In this document: positions 26,018 to 35,286 of the stretch, piece after piece
Numbering within the stretch: position 1 is the first letter of the stretch
How the letters are laid out: each line of letters opens with the position of its first letter
The notes under the pieces: model-generated
The model's input: only the letters and a program-made list of their open reading frames with translations
The model's database searches: none
What the model was told of the DNA's origin: nothing
Made by a program: the position numbers and the translations under genes
Source of the DNA: Deltaproteobacteria bacterium HGW-Deltaproteobacteria-4
GTDB lineage: Bacteria; Desulfobacterota; Desulfuromonadia; Desulfuromonadales; UBA2197
Assembly: GCA_002841765.1 (NCBI GenBank)
Contig: PHAV01000004.1
Span: forward strand, 123,075 to 184,586
Reading direction: 5' to 3'
DNA length: 61,512 bases

Positions 26018-26876
26018 ACCTCTGCATATTCCGGTTGTCGCCATCATCGGCGTCGGGCTGATTGGCGGCTCTCTGGCTCTTGCCCTCAAGGCCGCCGGTG
26101 TTGCCGATCGTGTCCTTGGCTACGATCTCGATGCACACAATCTTGAGCAGGCCTTGCAACTTGGCGTCATCGATCAGATCTGTATCAGCCCGGAAGAACT
26201 CTCTGCTGCCGATTTAATCTTTCTTGCCACCCCGGTTCTGGCCATGCCGGCCGCCCTGACGACCATCGCTCCCTATCTCAAGACCGGCGCGATCCTGACC
26301 GACGGCGGCAGTGTCAAGGCGGCAGTGATCTCTGTTCTTGAGCCCCTCCTCCCGGCGAAGCTGCGATATGTTCCCGGTCACCCGATCTCCGGCACGGAGC
26401 GCAATGGCGCCACAGCCGCCTTTGCCACTCTTTATCGCGGTAAACGCTGCATTCTTACTCCGACGGAGCGCACCGACCCGCAGGCTCTTGATCTGGTTAC
26501 CGCTTTATGGCAAGCCGCCGGCAGCGAGGTGATCATCATGGATGCGGAGAAGCATGACCGTATCCTCGCCGCTATCAGTCATTTGCCCCATATGGTCGCT
26601 TATGCTCTGGTTAATGCCGTCGGTGCTTATGATCGGTACGAAGAGAATATCCTCCTTTACTCCGCCGGTGGTTTTCGGGATTTTACCCGCATTGCTTCTT
26701 CAGATCCGACAATGTGGAGGGATATTGCTCTGACTAATCGTGAAGCGCTACTGGAGATGATTGAGCGCTTCGAAGCCGATCTGGCCGGGCTTAAAGAGGC
26801 GATCCGCATCGCGGACGCCCCTGCACTGCACTCCTACTTTTTACGTTCTAAACTCAATCGCGACGCTATTCTGTAG
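26007..26876 (+). CDS. tyrA: Prephenate dehydrogenase
   Basis: TyrA oxidatively decarboxylates prephenate to 4-hydroxyphenylpyruvate for tyrosine. The 289-residue protein has the NAD site [26 protein letters not shown], the [11 protein letters not shown] substrate loop and [19 protein letters not shown]. It is the short form without mutase or ACT domain. It overlaps the preceding secreted-protein gene by 11 bases, and aroA starts 23 bases downstream. Confidence 0.95.
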   Translation: MKNKPLHIPVVAIIGVGLIGGSLALALKAAGVADRVLGYDLDAHNLEQALQLGVIDQICISPEELSAADLIFLATPVLAMPAALTTIAPYLKTGAILTDGGSVKAAVISVLEPLLPAKLRYVPGHPISGTERNGATAAFATLYRGKRCILTPTERTDPQALDLVTALWQAAGSEVIIMDAEKHDRILAAISHLPHMVAYALVNAVGAYDRYEENILLYSAGGFRDFTRIASSDPTMWRDIALTNREALLEMIERFEADLAGLKEAIRIADAPALHSYFLRSKLNRDAIL

Positions 26877-26899
26877 TTAATCAAGTTCTTGAGGTGGAT

Positions 26900-28192
26900 A
26901 TGTCTGAAACTCGTATCGTTACCAAGTCTTCTCCCTTGCGCGGCGAGATCACCGTCCCCGGTGACAAGTCGATCTCGCATCGTTCAATCATGCTCGGTTC
27001 TCTCGCCCAGGGGAGTACGGTCGTGCGCGGTTTCCTGCATGGTGAGGATAATCATTCGACTCTGAAGGCATTCCGCACCATGGGGATAAAGATTGAGGAA
27101 GAGGAGAATGGTGTCCTGGTGATCGCCGGCAAAGGCCTGTGCGGTCTGCAGGAACCGGCTGATGTCCTCGATTGTGGTAATTCCGGGACGACGATCCGCT
27201 TGATGTCAGGCCTTTTGGCTGGACAAAAATTCTTTTCTGTCGTCACCGGCGATCGATACCTGCGCAAGCGGCCGATGAAGCGTGTGGTCACGCCGTTAAC
27301 CTTGATGGGAGCACGCATCTGGGGGCGGGGCGGGGGAGATCTGGCGCCGCTGGCGTTTCAGGGTGGCGAATTGTTGCCGATCGATTATACTTCACCGATC
27401 GCCAGTGCCCAGGTGAAGTCAGCCATCCTCCTTGCCGGTCTTTCCTGCGATGGGGTAACGACAGTGCGCGAACCTCACCTTTCCCGTGATCACAGCGAAC
27501 GGATGCTGGCTTATTTCGGCGCAGATATACGTCCTTTCGCCGGCGGTGTCTCCCTGGTCGGTCGCCCTCAGCTTGAAGGGCGGGAAGTCGTCGTCCCAGG
27601 TGATATCTCTTCTGCGGCGTTCTTTATCGTTGCCGCCCTGATCGTCCCCGGTTCTGAATTGCTGATTCGTAATGTTGGTGTTAACCCGACCCGCAGCGGG
27701 ATCATCGACATTCTTCGCGCCATGGGGGGGGATATCGAATTCTTGGACGAACGCATCGTTTCCGGTGAACCGGTGGCTGATCTTTTGGTGCGCGCCAGTT
27801 CTCTGCACGGCATCGAGATCGGCGGTGCTGTCGTCCCCCGGGCGATCGATGAATTTCCGGTGATCAGCGTCGCTGCTGCCTGCGCCGCAGGGACAACGAT
27901 TATCCGCGATGCTCAGGAATTGCGCGTCAAGGAGACCGATCGCATTGCCGCGATGGTGGCAGAACTGAGCAAGCTGGGTGCGACTCTTGCGGCAACAACA
28001 GACGGAATGATCATTGAAGGAGGCGGCGGACTGCATGGAGCCGCAGTCGATTCCTCCGGTGATCATCGTATCGCCATGAGCTGTGCGATTGCCGCTCTGC
28101 AGAGTGGCAGTGCCGTAACGATTCATGATACCGGCTGTACAGCCACTTCTTTCCCGAATTTCTGGGATCTGCTTGAAATTGTGCGCCGCTGA
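26900..28192 (+). CDS. aroA: 3-phosphoshikimate 1-carboxyvinyltransferase (EPSP synthase)
   Basis: AroA transfers the enolpyruvyl group of PEP to shikimate-3-phosphate. Motifs are [14 protein letters not shown] at the N-terminus, [26 protein letters not shown], and KETDRIAAM and DHRIAMS near the C-terminus. With LDCGNSGTT in place of LNxGTAMR it looks like the class II, Bacillus-like form. I choose the ATG at 26900 (430 residues), because the in-frame GTG at 26894 lies within the GAGGTGG ribosome site. Confidence 0.95.
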   Translation: MSETRIVTKSSPLRGEITVPGDKSISHRSIMLGSLAQGSTVVRGFLHGEDNHSTLKAFRTMGIKIEEEENGVLVIAGKGLCGLQEPADVLDCGNSGTTIRLMSGLLAGQKFFSVVTGDRYLRKRPMKRVVTPLTLMGARIWGRGGGDLAPLAFQGGELLPIDYTSPIASAQVKSAILLAGLSCDGVTTVREPHLSRDHSERMLAYFGADIRPFAGGVSLVGRPQLEGREVVVPGDISSAAFFIVAALIVPGSELLIRNVGVNPTRSGIIDILRAMGGDIEFLDERIVSGEPVADLLVRASSLHGIEIGGAVVPRAIDEFPVISVAAACAAGTTIIRDAQELRVKETDRIAAMVAELSKLGATLAATTDGMIIEGGGGLHGAAVDSSGDHRIAMSCAIAALQSGSAVTIHDTGCTATSFPNFWDLLEIVRR

Positions 28193-28213
28193 TCACCAAA
28201 GGATCTCCTGATT

Positions 28214-28894
28214 ATGAATGAATTGATTGTCGCCATTGACGGGCCTTCCGGCGCGGGCAAGAGCACGTTAAGCAAACTTCTCGCGAAACGACTTGATTAT
28301 ATCCACCTCGACACCGGAGCCATGTATCGCTGCGTTGCACTCGCTGCCCTGACGCAACGGATTGACCCTGCGGATCAAGAGCGTCTCGGCATCCTGGTGC
28401 AGCAGTTAAAGATCGAGTTTGTCCATACCCCGGCCGGTGACCTTGTTTTTCTTGACGGGGAGGATGTTTCAGTGGCGATTCGCACCCCGCAAGTCAGCCT
28501 GTTGACCTCGCAGATTGCCGCGGCGCCGCAAGTACGAGAGGCACTCGTCGCCTTGCAGCGTCGTCTCGGCGCGTCGGGCGGAGTGGTTCTGGAAGGGCGG
28601 GATATCGGCACGGTCGTCTTTCCGCAGGCACAGGTGAAGTTTTTCCTTAGTGCTACCGCTGCAAAACGGGGGCAGCGGCGTTTCGATGAGTTGATCGCCA
28701 AAGGGGTCAAGGTCTCTCTGCAGCAAACAATTTCCGATGTCATCGCCCGGGATCTTGCCGACAGCGAGCGTGAACATGCGCCACTCCTTCAGGCCGATGA
28801 TGCACTGGTTATCGATTCGACGAATTTGAGTATCGAAGAAGTTCTGGCCCTGATGGTCAGGGTCGTCCAGAAGCGTCACCAGGATCTCCGGTAA
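28214..28894 (+). CDS. cmk: Cytidylate kinase
   Basis: Cmk phosphorylates CMP and dCMP. The 226-residue protein has the P-loop IDGPSGAGKSTLSKLLAKR, HLDTGAMYR, the GRDIGTVVFP motif and a C-terminal lid with RRFDEL. AAAGGATCTCC precedes the start. It follows aroA by 21 bases and is followed 114 bases later by rpsA. Confidence 0.95.
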   Translation: MNELIVAIDGPSGAGKSTLSKLLAKRLDYIHLDTGAMYRCVALAALTQRIDPADQERLGILVQQLKIEFVHTPAGDLVFLDGEDVSVAIRTPQVSLLTSQIAAAPQVREALVALQRRLGASGGVVLEGRDIGTVVFPQAQVKFFLSATAAKRGQRRFDELIAKGVKVSLQQTISDVIARDLADSEREHAPLLQADDALVIDSTNLSIEEVLALMVRVVQKRHQDLR

Positions 28895-29008
28895 AAATAA
28901 AACCTTTGTTTTTTGCGCATGCTTATGTTATTTAATTGCTCCCAAACTGATATTCGTGTCGTCGTGGTGCGAAAGGTCAGTAAATTCATCAGGGGGTAAC
29001 TCTCACAC

Positions 29009-30721
29009 ATGTCGGTAAAAGAACAAAACAATCAAGATTTCAATGATGAAACAGGCTACGACGAATCAGAAATGAGCTTCGAAGACCTCTTCGAAAGCAG
29101 TCTTCAGCAGTTGGTTGTTGGAGAAGTCGTTCGCGGCACCGTTGTTCAGGTCAATCCTGATTCGGTGGTTGTCGATGTTGGCTACAAATCAGAAGGTGTC
29201 ATTCCTCTCAGCGAGTTCGTCGATGAAGTCAAGGTCGGCGACATTATCGATGTGCTCCTTGAGCGCACCGAAAATGAAAACGGTCTGGTCAGCCTTTCCA
29301 AAGAGAAGGCCGATCGTCAGCGGATCTGGAATGCTCTTGAAGAAGGTGCTGTCATTGATGGTCGCATCATCTCCCGGATCAAGGGTGGCCTTGCCGTCGA
29401 TATCGGCGTAACTGCCTTCCTCCCCGGTTCACAGGTCGACATCCGTCCGGTACGCAATCTCGACAAGATGCTCGGCGAGACCTACAAATTCAAAATTATC
29501 AAGCTGAACAAGCGGCGCGGCAATATTGTCCTTTCGCGGCGGGTTCTCCTTGAGGATGAGCGTGACAGCCATCGCGCTGATACGCTTGGCGCCTTGAATG
29601 AAGGTGATGTACTCGAAGGTACGGTCAAAAATTTGACCGATTACGGGGCATTCATCGATCTCGGCGGCATTGATGGCCTTCTTCATGTCACTGACATGTC
29701 CTGGGGACGGGTCAACCATCCTTCCGATGTCATCGCTGTCGGCGAGAAGATCAACGTCAAAGTTCTTAAGTTTGACCGTGAAAAACAGCGCGTTTCTCTC
29801 GGCCTCAAACAGGTCGTTCCTGATCCCTGGCTGGTCGTTGCCGAAAAGTACCCGGTCGGTTTGCGGGTCAACGGCAAAGTTGTCAGCTTGACTGATTACG
29901 GCGCGTTTGTCGAACTCGAGCAAGGTGTTGAAGGCTTGATTCATGTCTCGGAAATGAGCTGGACCAAGCGCGTTAAACATCCGAATAAAATCCTCACTGT
30001 TGGCGATGAAGTCGAGTCGGTCGTCCTTGCAGTCGATACCAGCAGTCGGAGAATCTCCCTCGGTCTCAAGCAGATTGAAGCCAATCCCTGGGATCTAATC
30101 GGCGAGAAGTTCCCGATCGGGACAATCATCGAAGGTCAAGTCAAGAATATTACCGATTTTGGTATCTTTGTCGGTGTCGATGAAGGCATTGACGGGCTTG
30201 TCCATATCTCGGATCTTTCCTGGGTGAAGCGGGTCAAACATCCGTCGGAACTCTATAAAAAGGGAGATACCGTTCGCGCGGTTGTTCTCAATATTGACCG
30301 TGAAAACGAACGTTTCTCTCTCGGGATCAAGCAGTTCTCGCAGGATCCCTGGCTCTCGATTCCCAAGCGTTTCGCACCGGGCACCATTATTCGCGGCAAG
30401 GTCACTTCGGTCACGGATTTCGGGATCTTTCTTGAAGTTGAAGAGGGAATTGAAGGTTTGATTCATGTCTCTGAAATCAGCAAAGAGAAGATCGATTCTC
30501 CCAAGTCTGTTGCTCAGGTCGGCGATGATCTTGAAGCCGTCGTCTTGAGTGTCGACACTGTCGATCGCAAGATCGCTCTCTCGATGAAACATTTGGCGGA
30601 TCGCAAGGAAAAAGCCGATGTGGCATCGTTCCTTGGCTCTGATCGCAATGCGACTTCGAGTTTTGGTGATCTTCTTCAAGGTGCTCTGCGCGATAAAGCC
30701 AACAGCGAAACTCCTGAATAA
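29009..30721 (+). CDS. rpsA: 30S ribosomal protein S1
   Basis: The 570-residue protein contains six S1 RNA-binding domains, from about residue 35 to 525. The central four show the near-identical DYGAFIDL / DYGAFVEL / DFGIFVGV / DFGIFLEV strand followed by GLIHVSEMSW-type motifs. S1 brings mRNA to the 30S subunit. The start has AGGGGGTAAC upstream. The gene sits right after cmk, a widespread arrangement. The codon choice is strongly optimised, and a hairpin follows its stop. Confidence 0.96.
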   Translation: MSVKEQNNQDFNDETGYDESEMSFEDLFESSLQQLVVGEVVRGTVVQVNPDSVVVDVGYKSEGVIPLSEFVDEVKVGDIIDVLLERTENENGLVSLSKEKADRQRIWNALEEGAVIDGRIISRIKGGLAVDIGVTAFLPGSQVDIRPVRNLDKMLGETYKFKIIKLNKRRGNIVLSRRVLLEDERDSHRADTLGALNEGDVLEGTVKNLTDYGAFIDLGGIDGLLHVTDMSWGRVNHPSDVIAVGEKINVKVLKFDREKQRVSLGLKQVVPDPWLVVAEKYPVGLRVNGKVVSLTDYGAFVELEQGVEGLIHVSEMSWTKRVKHPNKILTVGDEVESVVLAVDTSSRRISLGLKQIEANPWDLIGEKFPIGTIIEGQVKNITDFGIFVGVDEGIDGLVHISDLSWVKRVKHPSELYKKGDTVRAVVLNIDRENERFSLGIKQFSQDPWLSIPKRFAPGTIIRGKVTSVTDFGIFLEVEEGIEGLIHVSEISKEKIDSPKSVAQVGDDLEAVVLSVDTVDRKIALSMKHLADRKEKADVASFLGSDRNATSSFGDLLQGALRDKANSETPE

Positions 30722-30733
30722 ATGTGAGAATGA

Positions 30734-30763
30734 ACTACCGGGCTTCCACTGAAGCCCGGTAGT
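30734..30763 (+). terminator. Hairpin between rpsA and sppA
   Basis: A perfect 13-bp stem (30734-30746 with 30751-30763) with loop CACT begins 12 bases after the rpsA stop. No long T-run follows (TTGAAAG), so partial termination before sppA is likely. Confidence 0.6.
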
Positions 30764-30773
30764 TTGAAAGACT

Positions 30774-31646
30774 ATGAAAAAAAATCCGCTGGTGATGGCA
30801 CTCTTAATCGTTGGTGCCATTTTTCTTTTTTTTGTGATCCTCGCACTCTTCTTGAGTCCCCAATCCGGACGCAGTGCCCGTTTTTCTTTAGGCACCAAAG
30901 TTGGAGTCATAGAAATAAGCGGCGTCATTACTTCTGCTTCGGAAATTATTGAAGATCTGCGTGATTTCGAGGATGACTCGGCAATCAAGGCAATTGTGCT
31001 GCGCATCGATTCTCCCGGTGGTTCTGTTGCTCCTTCGCAAGAAATTCATGATGCTATCAAAAAAACTGCTGCGATAAAGCCGGTTGTCGTCTCTATGGGA
31101 TCGGTTGCAGCATCGGGCGGTTATTACATTGCGGTCGCCGCTCAGCAGATTGTCGCTAATCCCGGAACAATGACGGGGAGCATAGGCGTCATTATGGAGT
31201 TTGCCAACTACGAGGAACTCCTGAAAAAAATCGGCTGGCAAAATATCGTTGTCAAGAGCGGGCGCTTCAAGGATATTGGTTCTCCTAATCGACCCATGTC
31301 TGCTGCTGATCAGCAACTTTTGCAAGCGATGATCGATGATGTGCAGTCGCAGTTTGTCGATGCCGTTGCACAAGGGCGGAACTTGAGCCTGGAAGAAGTA
31401 AAAAAAGTCGCAGACGGTCGGATTATGACCGGTCGACAAGCCCTCGCAGCTGGGCTGGTCGATAAACTTGGCGGCTTAGAGTCAGCGATCGATCTTGCCG
31501 CCGACCTCGCCGGTATTGTTGAACCTGAAGTGATTTATCCGCTGGAACCTCCCCGGAAACTGATCGATTACATCATGCAAGGCACAGCAGATCACCTCTT
31601 CAAGATTATGCAGCAGCAGAGTCAGTTGAAATTAAATTTTTTATAA
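30774..31646 (+). CDS. sppA: Signal peptide peptidase SppA, short form
   Basis: SppA degrades cleaved signal peptides in the inner membrane. The 290-residue protein has an N-terminal transmembrane helix (about residues 7-29), the catalytic serine region SVAASGGYYIA, the general-base lysine in SGRFKDIGSPNRPM and the LRIDSPGG strand. It is the about 300-residue form that assembles as an octamer with one domain per subunit. It lies 10 bases after the hairpin following rpsA; ihfB follows 23 bases later. Confidence 0.93.
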   Translation: MKKNPLVMALLIVGAIFLFFVILALFLSPQSGRSARFSLGTKVGVIEISGVITSASEIIEDLRDFEDDSAIKAIVLRIDSPGGSVAPSQEIHDAIKKTAAIKPVVVSMGSVAASGGYYIAVAAQQIVANPGTMTGSIGVIMEFANYEELLKKIGWQNIVVKSGRFKDIGSPNRPMSAADQQLLQAMIDDVQSQFVDAVAQGRNLSLEEVKKVADGRIMTGRQALAAGLVDKLGGLESAIDLAADLAGIVEPEVIYPLEPPRKLIDYIMQGTADHLFKIMQQQSQLKLNFL

Positions 31647-31669
31647 CGCATGTTACAGGAGCCGTAGTC

Positions 31670-31960
31670 ATGACCAAGAGCGAACTTATTGAACAGCTTT
31701 CTATCAATAACGAGCAGTTGAACAAGCGCGAATCCGAGCTGATTATCAATACAATTTTTGACAGTATCGGTGGGGAACTTGTCCAGGGGGGCCGTGTTGA
31801 AATCCGTGGATTCGGTTCATTTACCATCCGCTCCCGCGATGCCCGAGAAGCACGAAATCCCAAGAGTGGCGATGTTGTCATGATTGCAGAGAAAAAGACC
31901 CCTTTTTTCAAGACCGGCAAAGAGTTGCGCGAACGGGTGAACAACGGAAAAACAGCTTGA
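31670..31960 (+). CDS. ihfB: Integration host factor beta subunit (HU/IHF family)
   Basis: The 96-residue protein matches IhfB: MTKSELIEQL, a dimerising helical N-terminus, VEIRGFGSF, and the DNA-intercalating arm ARNPKSGD. IHF bends DNA at specific sites for transcription, replication and recombination. GGAGCC lies upstream. The rpsA-sppA-ihfB linkage resembles the rpsA-ihfB order of many proteobacteria, which supports the beta-subunit call over HU. Confidence 0.9.
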   Translation: MTKSELIEQLSINNEQLNKRESELIINTIFDSIGGELVQGGRVEIRGFGSFTIRSRDAREARNPKSGDVVMIAEKKTPFFKTGKELRERVNNGKTA

Positions 31961-31983
31961 TTGTTTTAGCTTCTATTTATCAG

Positions 31984-32013
31984 GAAAGGCTCCGGCGTAT
32001 GGCGGAGCCTTTC
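31984..32013 (+). terminator. Intrinsic terminator after ihfB
   Basis: An 11-bp stem (GAAAGGCTCCG at 31984-31994 with 32003-32013) and an 8-base loop are followed by TTGCG. It lies 24 bases past the ihfB stop and just before the pseudouridine synthase gene. Confidence 0.75.
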
Positions 32014-32029
32014 TTGCGTAAGGCCTCTT

Positions 32030-32986
32030 ATGAACAGCACTGACGCCTTTAGCCCATCATCAAAGCGGATCCACTGGAATTTCACTGTCCCTGCTGACGA
32101 TGCCGGGTTGCGCCTTGACCTGGCATTGCCTCGACAATGTGCCGGACTGTCACGGACACAGGCGCGAAAAATTATTGATATCGGCGGCGTTCATATCTCG
32201 GGCCGACGGGTCCGAAGTTGTTCGCGAACTGTCAAGGATGGGGATGAGATTGCTGTTTATTGCGATGGTCTGTCCCTTACTCCTTATACTATCAGCGCTG
32301 ACGCAATCCTTTATCGCGATGCTGATATCATTGTCCTGAATAAACCGGCAGGGATAGAGACACAGCCGACACCGGCCCGCTATCAGGGGACACTTTACGC
32401 GGCGCTGGCCGAATTCCTTGCTGACCCCTTTCGCCCTCAGCTGCAACCTTCCATCGGCATGGTGCAGCGGCTTGATCGCGACACCTCTGGTGTGATTCTT
32501 TTTTCAATCAGCCCCCGTGCCCATAAACCTTTAACGACAGCCATCACGACCCATGCGTTGCATAAAACCTACTATGCTCTTGTTGCAGGGGTTGTTCCTC
32601 CCGGCGAACATGAGATAAAATCTTTACTCGCGCGCAGTCATCGCGACAATTGCGTCCGATCCATCCCCAGGGGAGGGAAAGAGGCTGTAACTCAATATCG
32701 CCGCATTGCCGCTTCCGAAATCTGTACACTTGTAGAAGTCACACCGATTACCGGCCGCATGCATCAGATTCGGGTCCATCTCTCTGAAGCCGGCTTCCCT
32801 CTCCTTGGTGACACACGATACGGTGGCCCGCAACAGTTTGGTGACATGGCGATTCCCCGTCACATGCTCCATGCGCAAAGCCTCGATTTTTTTCATCCGA
32901 TCACCCGGCAACCCCTGCAGCTTTTAGCTCCATTGGCGGCTGACTTTCAACTGCTGGTCAACCATTACCATTTATCTGTCTGTTAA
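32030..32986 (+). CDS. RluA/RluD-family 23S rRNA pseudouridine synthase
   Basis: The 318-residue protein has an N-terminal S4 RNA-binding domain (LRLDLALPRQCAGLSRTQAR, about residues 22-85) and a pseudouridine synthase domain with catalytic Asp in QRLDRDTSGV. ITGRMHQIRVH and GDTRYGG follow. It isomerises uridines in rRNA or tRNA; which ones cannot be decided between RluD-, RluC- and RluA-like specificities. It lies 17 bases after the ihfB terminator and 20 bases before lgt. Confidence 0.85.
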   Translation: MNSTDAFSPSSKRIHWNFTVPADDAGLRLDLALPRQCAGLSRTQARKIIDIGGVHISGRRVRSCSRTVKDGDEIAVYCDGLSLTPYTISADAILYRDADIIVLNKPAGIETQPTPARYQGTLYAALAEFLADPFRPQLQPSIGMVQRLDRDTSGVILFSISPRAHKPLTTAITTHALHKTYYALVAGVVPPGEHEIKSLLARSHRDNCVRSIPRGGKEAVTQYRRIAASEICTLVEVTPITGRMHQIRVHLSEAGFPLLGDTRYGGPQQFGDMAIPRHMLHAQSLDFFHPITRQPLQLLAPLAADFQLLVNHYHLSVC

Positions 32987-33006
32987 GTGGTAATAATAGA
33001 GGTTTT

Positions 33007-33792
33007 ATGTTGAACGCACCGCAGATCGATCCGATATTATTTCATCTTGGCCCCCTTGCTGTCCGCTGGTACGGCTTGATGTATCTACTCGGTTTTGTCG
33101 CGGCCTTCTTTATCATCAGCCGCCTCGCGCCCCGCCGAAACCTCGCTCTGGATCAAGATGCTGTTTCTGATCTCCTTTTTTATATCGTCCTCGGGGTGAT
33201 TCTCGGAGGGCGTTTTGGTTATGTTCTCTTCTATAATTTTTCCTATTTTATTGATCATCCCCTTCAGGTTTTTGCCGTATGGCAGGGCGGTATGAGCTTT
33301 CACGGTGGATTGGCCGGGGTCGTCATTGCGACCTTGATCTACTCCCGTCGTCATGCCATTGCCATCCTCCCCCTCGCCGATATCCTCGCTATTGCCGCGA
33401 CCATCGGACTCGGTCTGGGTCGGATCGGCAACTTTATTAATGGTGAACTTTGGGGACGCGTTACCACTTTACCTTGGGGAGTTGTCTTTCCGGCCGCGGG
33501 GCCGCAGCCGCGTCATCCGAGTCAGCTTTATGAAGCGATGCTCGAAGGGCCGATTATCTTCCTTCTCCTTTACTGGCTCTTTTCCCGCAAGGTCAGAAGT
33601 GGCATGGTCTTCTTCTTCTTCTTGATTTTTTATGGAACTGGTCGGTTTATTATCGAATTTTTTCGGGAGCCGGATCAGCAGATCGGTTTTCTCTGGGGCG
33701 GAGCAACGATGGGACAGATACTGTGTTTGGCGATGATTCTTTTAGGGAGCGGCGGTCTCTTCTGTTTAAAGAGTCGGGGGGATAAATGCTGA
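33007..33792 (+). CDS. lgt: Prolipoprotein diacylglyceryl transferase
   Basis: Lgt moves diacylglycerol from phosphatidylglycerol onto the lipobox cysteine of prolipoproteins. The 261-residue integral membrane protein has about seven helices, the HGGLAGV motif, and the signature GRIGNFINGELWGR with the catalytic arginines. HPSQLYEAMLEG comes near the C-terminal third. The stop overlaps the HAD gene start (33786) by 7 bases. Confidence 0.95.
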   Translation: MLNAPQIDPILFHLGPLAVRWYGLMYLLGFVAAFFIISRLAPRRNLALDQDAVSDLLFYIVLGVILGGRFGYVLFYNFSYFIDHPLQVFAVWQGGMSFHGGLAGVVIATLIYSRRHAIAILPLADILAIAATIGLGLGRIGNFINGELWGRVTTLPWGVVFPAAGPQPRHPSQLYEAMLEGPIIFLLLYWLFSRKVRSGMVFFFFLIFYGTGRFIIEFFREPDQQIGFLWGGATMGQILCLAMILLGSGGLFCLKSRGDKC

Positions 33793-34418
33793 GTCCGAAA
33801 GGGATTGTTTTTGATTGTGACGGCGTTCTTTTTGAAAGTAAAAGTGCGAATCTGGCTTATTATAATGAGGTTCTCGGTGCTTTTGACGTCACTCCCGTCA
33901 CTCTCGAGCAACATGAGCGTGCCCATATCTGTCATACTGCCGCCACGCCCCAGGTTTTTGCCGCCCTCCTTGGGCCCGAACGGGCCGCCCTTGCTCTGCA
34001 GATGGTGGTCAAGCTTGACTATAAAAAGTTTATTCCCTACATGACTCCCGAGCCGCAGATGCAGGAAGTCATTGCCACCCTTGCCGAGCGCTACCCTCTG
34101 GCAGTGGCGACTAATCGTGGAACAAGCATGGCGGAGATCCTGTTGCACTTTGATCTCGCTGCTTACTTTAAAGTAGTGATCACCAGTCGGGATGTTCCCC
34201 GTCCCAAACCTTTTCCCGACATGCTGCACCTTGCCGCCCGGCGTCTCGGCATCGCCGAAAAGGAGTTGCTCTTTGTCGGCGACTCAGAGCTCGATGCTGC
34301 AGCCGCAGCTGCGGCGGGGATGCCGTTTATTGCTTATCGAAATATTCAAGGGGTCGCACCGGTCATCAATTCACACCGGGAGATTTTTTCGCTGTTAAAT
34401 CAGGAAGGATTTCAGTGA
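33786..34418 (+). CDS. HAD-superfamily phosphatase (phosphoglycolate-phosphatase-like)
   Basis: The 210-residue protein has all HAD motifs: nucleophile FDCDGVLFES, VATNRGTS (motif II), PRPKPFPDM (motif III lysine) and VGDSELDAAAA (motif IV). It also has an alpha-helical cap typical of Gph/PgmB-like enzymes. The substrate is unknown. It overlaps lgt by 7 bases at its start and converges with the RsbW-like gene, sharing 7 bases of opposite-strand overlap at the 3' ends. Confidence 0.85.
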   Translation: MLSPKGIVFDCDGVLFESKSANLAYYNEVLGAFDVTPVTLEQHERAHICHTAATPQVFAALLGPERAALALQMVVKLDYKKFIPYMTPEPQMQEVIATLAERYPLAVATNRGTSMAEILLHFDLAAYFKVVITSRDVPRPKPFPDMLHLAARRLGIAEKELLFVGDSELDAAAAAAAGMPFIAYRNIQGVAPVINSHREIFSLLNQEGFQ

Positions 34419-34843
34419 AAGGTTTTGACCATCTCGAGAACGTGTTTACCGTTCATCCGCTTATAGGTCACACTATCCATCAATGAACGAATAATAAAGA
34501 TCCCGCGACCGCGTTCACTGAGATCATCCGGTGTACAGGGAGCTGCCAATGCCTGATTGGCAGCATCGAAGCCGTGTCCTTCATCATAAATTTTAATGAT
34601 AATGCGATTTCCTTCCACGCTCAGAGTGATTTCAATACTCCGCGTCGGATCTCCCTTATTGGCGTGAAAGATGACATTCGCCATCGCTTCGGTCAAAACG
34701 GTATTCAATTCATAACCGAGCACCTCACGATTAACCGCAGAACGGGTCAAGGTGTGCGCCAGGTCTTCGCCGATCTTGCCAATCAGCCCGAGATAGCAGG
34801 TTTCATTCGGAACCTTGATGTTGATGTGAATCTTTTCAATCAT
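34412..34843 (-). CDS. RsbW-like anti-sigma-type serine kinase (GHKL fold)
   Basis: The 143-residue protein is a GHKL ATPase of the RsbW/SpoIIAB type: N-box ELNTVLTEAMANVIFHAN, G1 box YDEGHGFD and G2 box GRGIFIIRSLMD. Such kinases phosphorylate a STAS antagonist on serine and otherwise bind a sigma factor or another target. The start is uncertain: ATG 34843 gives MIEKIHINIKVPNE, whereas ATG 34873 would overlap the STAS gene by 14 bases. It is the last gene of the operon with the STAS protein and the PP2C phosphatase. No sigma factor gene is adjacent. Confidence 0.85.
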   Translation of the reverse strand: MIEKIHINIKVPNETCYLGLIGKIGEDLAHTLTRSAVNREVLGYELNTVLTEAMANVIFHANKGDPTRSIEITLSVEGNRIIIKIYDEGHGFDAANQALAAPCTPDDLSERGRGIFIIRSLMDSVTYKRMNGKHVLEMVKTFH

Positions 34844-34859
34844 CGCCGCAATCCCGGAT

Positions 34860-35210
34860 TTAAGGAGTAACATCCTTCAAGTTGGCCAATGCCTCATCGC
34901 TTGTTGGGTAAATATCGAAGACCCGATGCAAACGCGTCAACTCGAACATTGATTTAACCTGTGGCTGCATAGAGCAAAGGAGCAGCACACCATTACGGGC
35001 GCTGGCGTTCTTGAAGCCTGAAACCAGAACACCAAGTCCGGAAGAATCGATAAAACGAACTTCGTTGAGATCAATGATGAGGTTGGTTTTATCTGCGTCA
35101 AACTGTTGCAGAATTGCAGTTTTCAGTTCGGGACTGTTGTGGGCATCGAGGCGTGCTTCCTGTACGGAAATCACTACGGCCTGAGGATATTCGGTGATAT
35201 TAAGTTGCAT
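34860..35210 (-). CDS. STAS-domain anti-sigma factor antagonist (RsbV/SpoIIAA-like)
   Basis: The 116-residue protein is a single STAS domain with the phosphorylatable serine in RFIDSSGLGVLV. It would be phosphorylated by the adjacent RsbW-like kinase and dephosphorylated by the PP2C domain encoded upstream. The ATG at 35210 has GGAGA 6 bases upstream. The ATG at 35222 is part of that ribosome site and therefore less likely. It lies 76 bases after the PP2C fusion gene. Confidence 0.88.
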   Translation of the reverse strand: MQLNITEYPQAVVISVQEARLDAHNSPELKTAILQQFDADKTNLIIDLNEVRFIDSSGLGVLVSGFKNASARNGVLLLCSMQPQVKSMFELTRLHRVFDIYPTSDEALANLKDVTP

Positions 35211-35286
35211 ATTGGTCTCCATTTCCAGTTAAATTAGCCACGACTCTATCATAACGGTCAAGGTCGGTCACTGAACTTTCATCGTT

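Noticed and set aside
30774-31646. sppA as a phage prohead (S49) protease
   Set aside because: The catalytic Ser and Lys, an N-terminal membrane anchor and the rpsA-ihfB neighbourhood fit cellular SppA; no phage genes are present.
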